This document shows, piece after piece, positions 61,892 through 64,000 of a stretch of DNA of 64,000 nucleotides; the first letter of the stretch is position 1, and each line of letters opens with the position of its first letter. This DNA is from Candidatus Leptovillus gracilis (GTDB lineage Bacteria; Chloroflexota; Anaerolineae; Promineifilales; Promineifilaceae). The position numbers and the translations under genes were made by a program. The stretch covers positions 806,001-870,000 of the forward strand of contig JADJXA010000001.1 in NCBI GenBank assembly GCA_016716065.1. Direction: 5' to 3'. The notes under the pieces are model-generated. The model saw nothing but the letters and a program-made list of their open reading frames with translations, was not told where the DNA came from and made no database searches.

Positions 61892-62674
61892 GTGCCACAA
61901 AGACCGATTCAGGCTGTTTTGTTTGATTTGGATGATACCTTGCTGGATTGGTCGGCGCGGCGTGACGATGGGGCTGTCTATCACCGGCCACATCTGACCC
62001 GGTTATACGGCTATCTGGCCGAATGTGGCCACGATCTGCCAGCAGAAGCGGTGTTTTTGGGCGCTTTTGACACGGCCGTCACTGCTGCCTGGGCCGAAGC
62101 CAAAAAAACGTGGCAGGGCGTCAACTTCGCCAACACCCTGCAAACCATCTTCACCAACCTCGGTTTAGATACCGCCAGCATAGACATAACGGCCGTCCTC
62201 CTTGCCTACGACTGGCAACCCATTCCCGACGTTAGCCTCTACGCCGACGCCATCCCGGTGTTAGCGACGCTGCGCCAACAGAACTACCGGCTGGGGCTGA
62301 TCACCAATTCCATGATGCCTATGTGGATGCGCGACATTGAACTGCAAGCCTATGGCATCCTCGACTATTTTGCGGCGCGCATCACTTCGGGCGACGTTGG
62401 GTATATGAAACCCCACCCCGCTATTTATACCCACACACTATCTTTGTTAAACGTCCGGCCAGAGCAAGCCGTATTTGTCGGCGACCGGCCGTCTAACGAC
62501 ATTGTTGGCGCCAACGCCGCCGGGCTTACCAGCGTGCTGATGGCCCCATCTCACCTGGGTCGTGAACAAAAAGAACTCGCCGCCGAAGCCCGGCCAGACT
62601 TTGTGATCACCACATTGACCGAATTACTGCCACTGCTAGACAGCCTGCAAGGTGGGTCAGGCAAAGATGGTTGA
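61892..62674 (+). CDS. HAD-superfamily hydrolase (YjjG/PGP-like)
   Basis: About 260 residues with a GTG start at 61892 (frame open from a TTG at 61871). VLFDLDDTLLDWS is motif I, LGLITNSMMPMW motif II, GYMKPHPAIYTHTL motif III with its Lys, and VFVGDRPSNDIVGANAAGLT motif IV. The helical cap between residues ~20 and 100 makes this type I, as in phosphoglycolate phosphatase or YjjG-type nucleotidases. Substrate is unknown. It begins 7 bp after the DUF368 stop, suggesting an operon; a dephosphorylation step linked to lipid-carrier recycling is possible but unproven. Confidence 0.88.
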   Translation: MPQRPIQAVLFDLDDTLLDWSARRDDGAVYHRPHLTRLYGYLAECGHDLPAEAVFLGAFDTAVTAAWAEAKKTWQGVNFANTLQTIFTNLGLDTASIDITAVLLAYDWQPIPDVSLYADAIPVLATLRQQNYRLGLITNSMMPMWMRDIELQAYGILDYFAARITSGDVGYMKPHPAIYTHTLSLLNVRPEQAVFVGDRPSNDIVGANAAGLTSVLMAPSHLGREQKELAAEARPDFVITTLTELLPLLDSLQGGSGKDG

Positions 62675-62677
62675 TCC

Positions 62678-62816
62678 AGTGTTCAGTGTTCGGTGTTCGG
62701 TGTTCGGTGTTCAGTGTTCAGTGTTCGGTGTTCGGTGCGTGTTTTCCAGAGGCAACGCCGACTGAAAACTGGTCACTGAACACTGGTTACTGGTTACTGG
62801 TTACTGAATACTGATC
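62678..62816. repeat. Two heptad arrays around a partial core
   Basis: GTTCAGT/GTTCGGT units (eight or so, 62681-62737), then TTTTCCAGAGGCAACGCC (62741-62758, partial core), then CACTGGT/TTACTGG units to 62816. Sequence differs from all other arrays but the period is still 7. Confidence 0.85.
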
Positions 62817-62830
62817 CTCAGGAGGAAGAC

Positions 62831-63649
62831 ATGACAAAAATTGGTCGAAATGATCCCTGCTATTGTGGCAGCGGCAAAAAATATAAGAACTGCCATATGC
62901 AAGCCGACAACGATATCACCCGCGAAAAACGGGCCTGGGCAGAAGCCGGCCGCTTCCTACGGCGCGACATCATCCAATTTGCCCGGCAAGAACGTTTTGC
63001 TACGGCCGTCGCCGAAGCCCTACCCTTTTACTGGAACAACTTCTACGACGCGGCCACGGCCAGCGACATGAGCATGCCCGAAGGCGTGCGCTTTTTTGAC
63101 TGGTTTGTCTACGATTATCAGCCCGACGGCCGTCGTCTGTTAGACCTCTACGCTGAAGAAAATCGAGACAGCCTCTCCCATCACCAGCAAATCACGCTAG
63201 ATCGCTGGCTGACCGAGACCGTAACCGGCGCCTACGAGCTGACCGGCTACGACGGCCAGACACTCCATCTGCGCGACTTTATGACCGGCGAAACCTACGA
63301 CATATTTGAAGCCGGCGGGCATGGCAACGTGGAGATCGGCGAGGTGATCATCACCCGCCTGGTTCCGGTGCATGATCAGTTGGAAATGAGCGTCTCAGCC
63401 GCCTACCTGCCCGCTGCCGAAATCGCCGACCTGGCCGACAAATTGGCCGCAGCCAAAGCCGCCGATGCCGAAACATATCCCGATGCCGACCACCAGGAGT
63501 TTATGCGCCGCCACAACTACATATTGGTACACCACGCCCTGGAACACGCCGCCATCCAGGGCCGCCCACCCGTCGCCCGGCTCAATCCCGACCGCGATGA
63601 CCTGAAAACGCAGAAGCGCGTCACCAAAATAAAAAGACGTCTGCAATGA
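62831..63649 (+). CDS. SEC-C zinc-motif protein of unknown function
   Basis: 272 residues. The N-terminal IGRNDPCYCGSGKKYKNCHM is a SEC-C zinc-binding motif, here at the N-terminus rather than the C-terminus as in SecA. The rest is helical and then beta-rich (LHLRDFMTGETYDIFEAG, NVEIGEVIITRLVPVHDQLE), followed by a charged C-terminal part (DRDDLKTQKRVTKIKRRLQ). The family function is not established. The start has AGGAGG 8 nt upstream. The stop overlaps the aroA start by ATGA. Confidence 0.85.
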   Translation: MTKIGRNDPCYCGSGKKYKNCHMQADNDITREKRAWAEAGRFLRRDIIQFARQERFATAVAEALPFYWNNFYDAATASDMSMPEGVRFFDWFVYDYQPDGRRLLDLYAEENRDSLSHHQQITLDRWLTETVTGAYELTGYDGQTLHLRDFMTGETYDIFEAGGHGNVEIGEVIITRLVPVHDQLEMSVSAAYLPAAEIADLADKLAAAKAADAETYPDADHQEFMRRHNYILVHHALEHAAIQGRPPVARLNPDRDDLKTQKRVTKIKRRLQ

Positions 63650-64000
63650 ACCAGCTTCTCATTCGCCCGCAAAAAACGCCTTTGCGCGGCCGCATCCACG
63701 TGCCCGGCGACAAGTCCATCAGCCACCGGGCCGTTATGCTGGGCGCATTGGCCGAGGGCGTCAGCCGCATTCGCAACTGGCTGCCGGCCGGGGACACCAT
63801 CGCCACATTGCAAGGATTTCAGGCTTTGGGTGTGCCCATTACCATCGAAGAACGCAGCCCGACAGCCTGGGATTTAACCATTGAGGGGCGGGGATTGTTT
63901 GGTTTACGGCCGTCAGCCCAGCCCATCAACTGCCGCAACGCCGGCACCTTCATGCGCCTGATGGCCGGTATTCTGGCCGGGCAGCGCTTCGCCGCCACCC
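63646..64000 (+). CDS. aroA: 3-phosphoshikimate 1-carboxyvinyltransferase (EPSP synthase), N-terminal part
   Basis: Runs off the window end; 118 residues are visible. It reads MNQLLIRPQKTPLRGRIHVP, GDKSISHRAVMLGALAEGVS and later INCRNAGTFMRLMAGILAGQ. 'PGDKSISHRA' and 'NCRNAGT..RL..G' (shikimate-3-phosphate and PEP-binding loops; Gly in NAGT) identify EPSP synthase of the chorismate pathway. It starts inside the stop codon of the SEC-C gene, suggesting coupled translation. Confidence 0.95.
   Translation, partial: MNQLLIRPQKTPLRGRIHVPGDKSISHRAVMLGALAEGVSRIRNWLPAGDTIATLQGFQALGVPITIEERSPTAWDLTIEGRGLFGLRPSAQPINCRNAGTFMRLMAGILAGQRFAAT

Noticed and set aside
62681..62816. Possible CRISPR array
   Set aside because: Repeats are 7 bp, contiguous and without spacers; no cas genes in the window.
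1..64000. Origin of replication or phage attachment site
   Set aside because: No DnaA-box cluster, dnaA/dnaN gene or integrase was seen; the single tRNA gene has no adjacent integrase or duplicated 3' end.

Overview
The window looks like a chromosomal piece of a GC-rich, free-living member of the Chloroflexota, probably class Anaerolineae. The evidence is indirect: a large secreted and cell-surface repertoire ending in short 'YLPLV'-like or 'PTAVSL.SF.A' tails, an actinobacterial-type inositol-phosphate synthase, an ECF sigma factor/CHAT-TPR/subtilase locus, and very repeat-rich intergenic DNA. No rRNA or marker gene here fixes the taxonomy.

Layout. 1-4.2 kb: the end of a MarR regulator and a heterodimeric ABC exporter pair (second half frameshifted). 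4.2-6.1 kb: an antitoxin with a truncated toxin, an M23 peptidase and an AhpD-like protein. 6.2-8.15 kb: a decayed IS1634-like element. 8.3-16.6 kb: rlmN and a HAD phosphatase (minus), then GT2, PMT-type GT, YfhO-like protein and myo-inositol-phosphate synthase (plus), plausibly lipid/glycan assembly. 16.6-30.6 kb: secreted proteins, an isoaspartyl peptidase, a di-heme peroxidase, a duplicated PQQ-type sugar dehydrogenase, an amine-oxidase-like protein and a large beta-helix protein, with two MITE-like insertions. 30.8-33.1 kb: tRNA-Pro(CGG), murI, a C26 peptidase and rplS. 33.3-41.3 kb: ECF sigma factor, anti-sigma-like protein, TPR-CHAT protease, subtilase and membrane PIG-L deacetylase; three of these are preceded by near-identical promoter-like boxes. 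41.3-44.9 kb: ATP-grasp, PgaC-like GT2 and a PgaB-like lipoprotein, suggesting a non-canonical amino-sugar exopolysaccharide locus. 44.9-50.3 kb: a second ECF sigma factor with a FecR/DUF5666 partner and a polytopic membrane protein. 50.5-55 kb: aldo/keto reductase and a very large (alpha/alpha)6-like protein (frameshifted). 55.2-59 kb: DUF58 and TgpA-type transglutaminase. 59.1-64 kb: fumarylacetoacetase, a small conserved protein, DUF368, a HAD hydrolase, a SEC-C protein and the start of aroA.

Three genome-wide habits stand out. (1) The palindrome ACGGCCGT occurs about every 0.5 kb in host genes but was not seen in the decayed IS, like the cyanobacterial HIP1 octamer. (2) Most intergenic gaps, and several coding regions in frame, hold tandem arrays with a constant 7-bp period but array-specific sequence, some around a shared core. 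(3) There are several palindromic or MITE families, two copies having clear 8-bp target-site duplications. The best candidates for something undescribed are the sigma/CHAT/subtilase regulon with its shared promoter box, the HIP-like octamer, and the heptad arrays.

Three long genes are split by single-base shifts while both halves stay intact. That could be assembly error (one lies in a G5 run) or genuine mutation.
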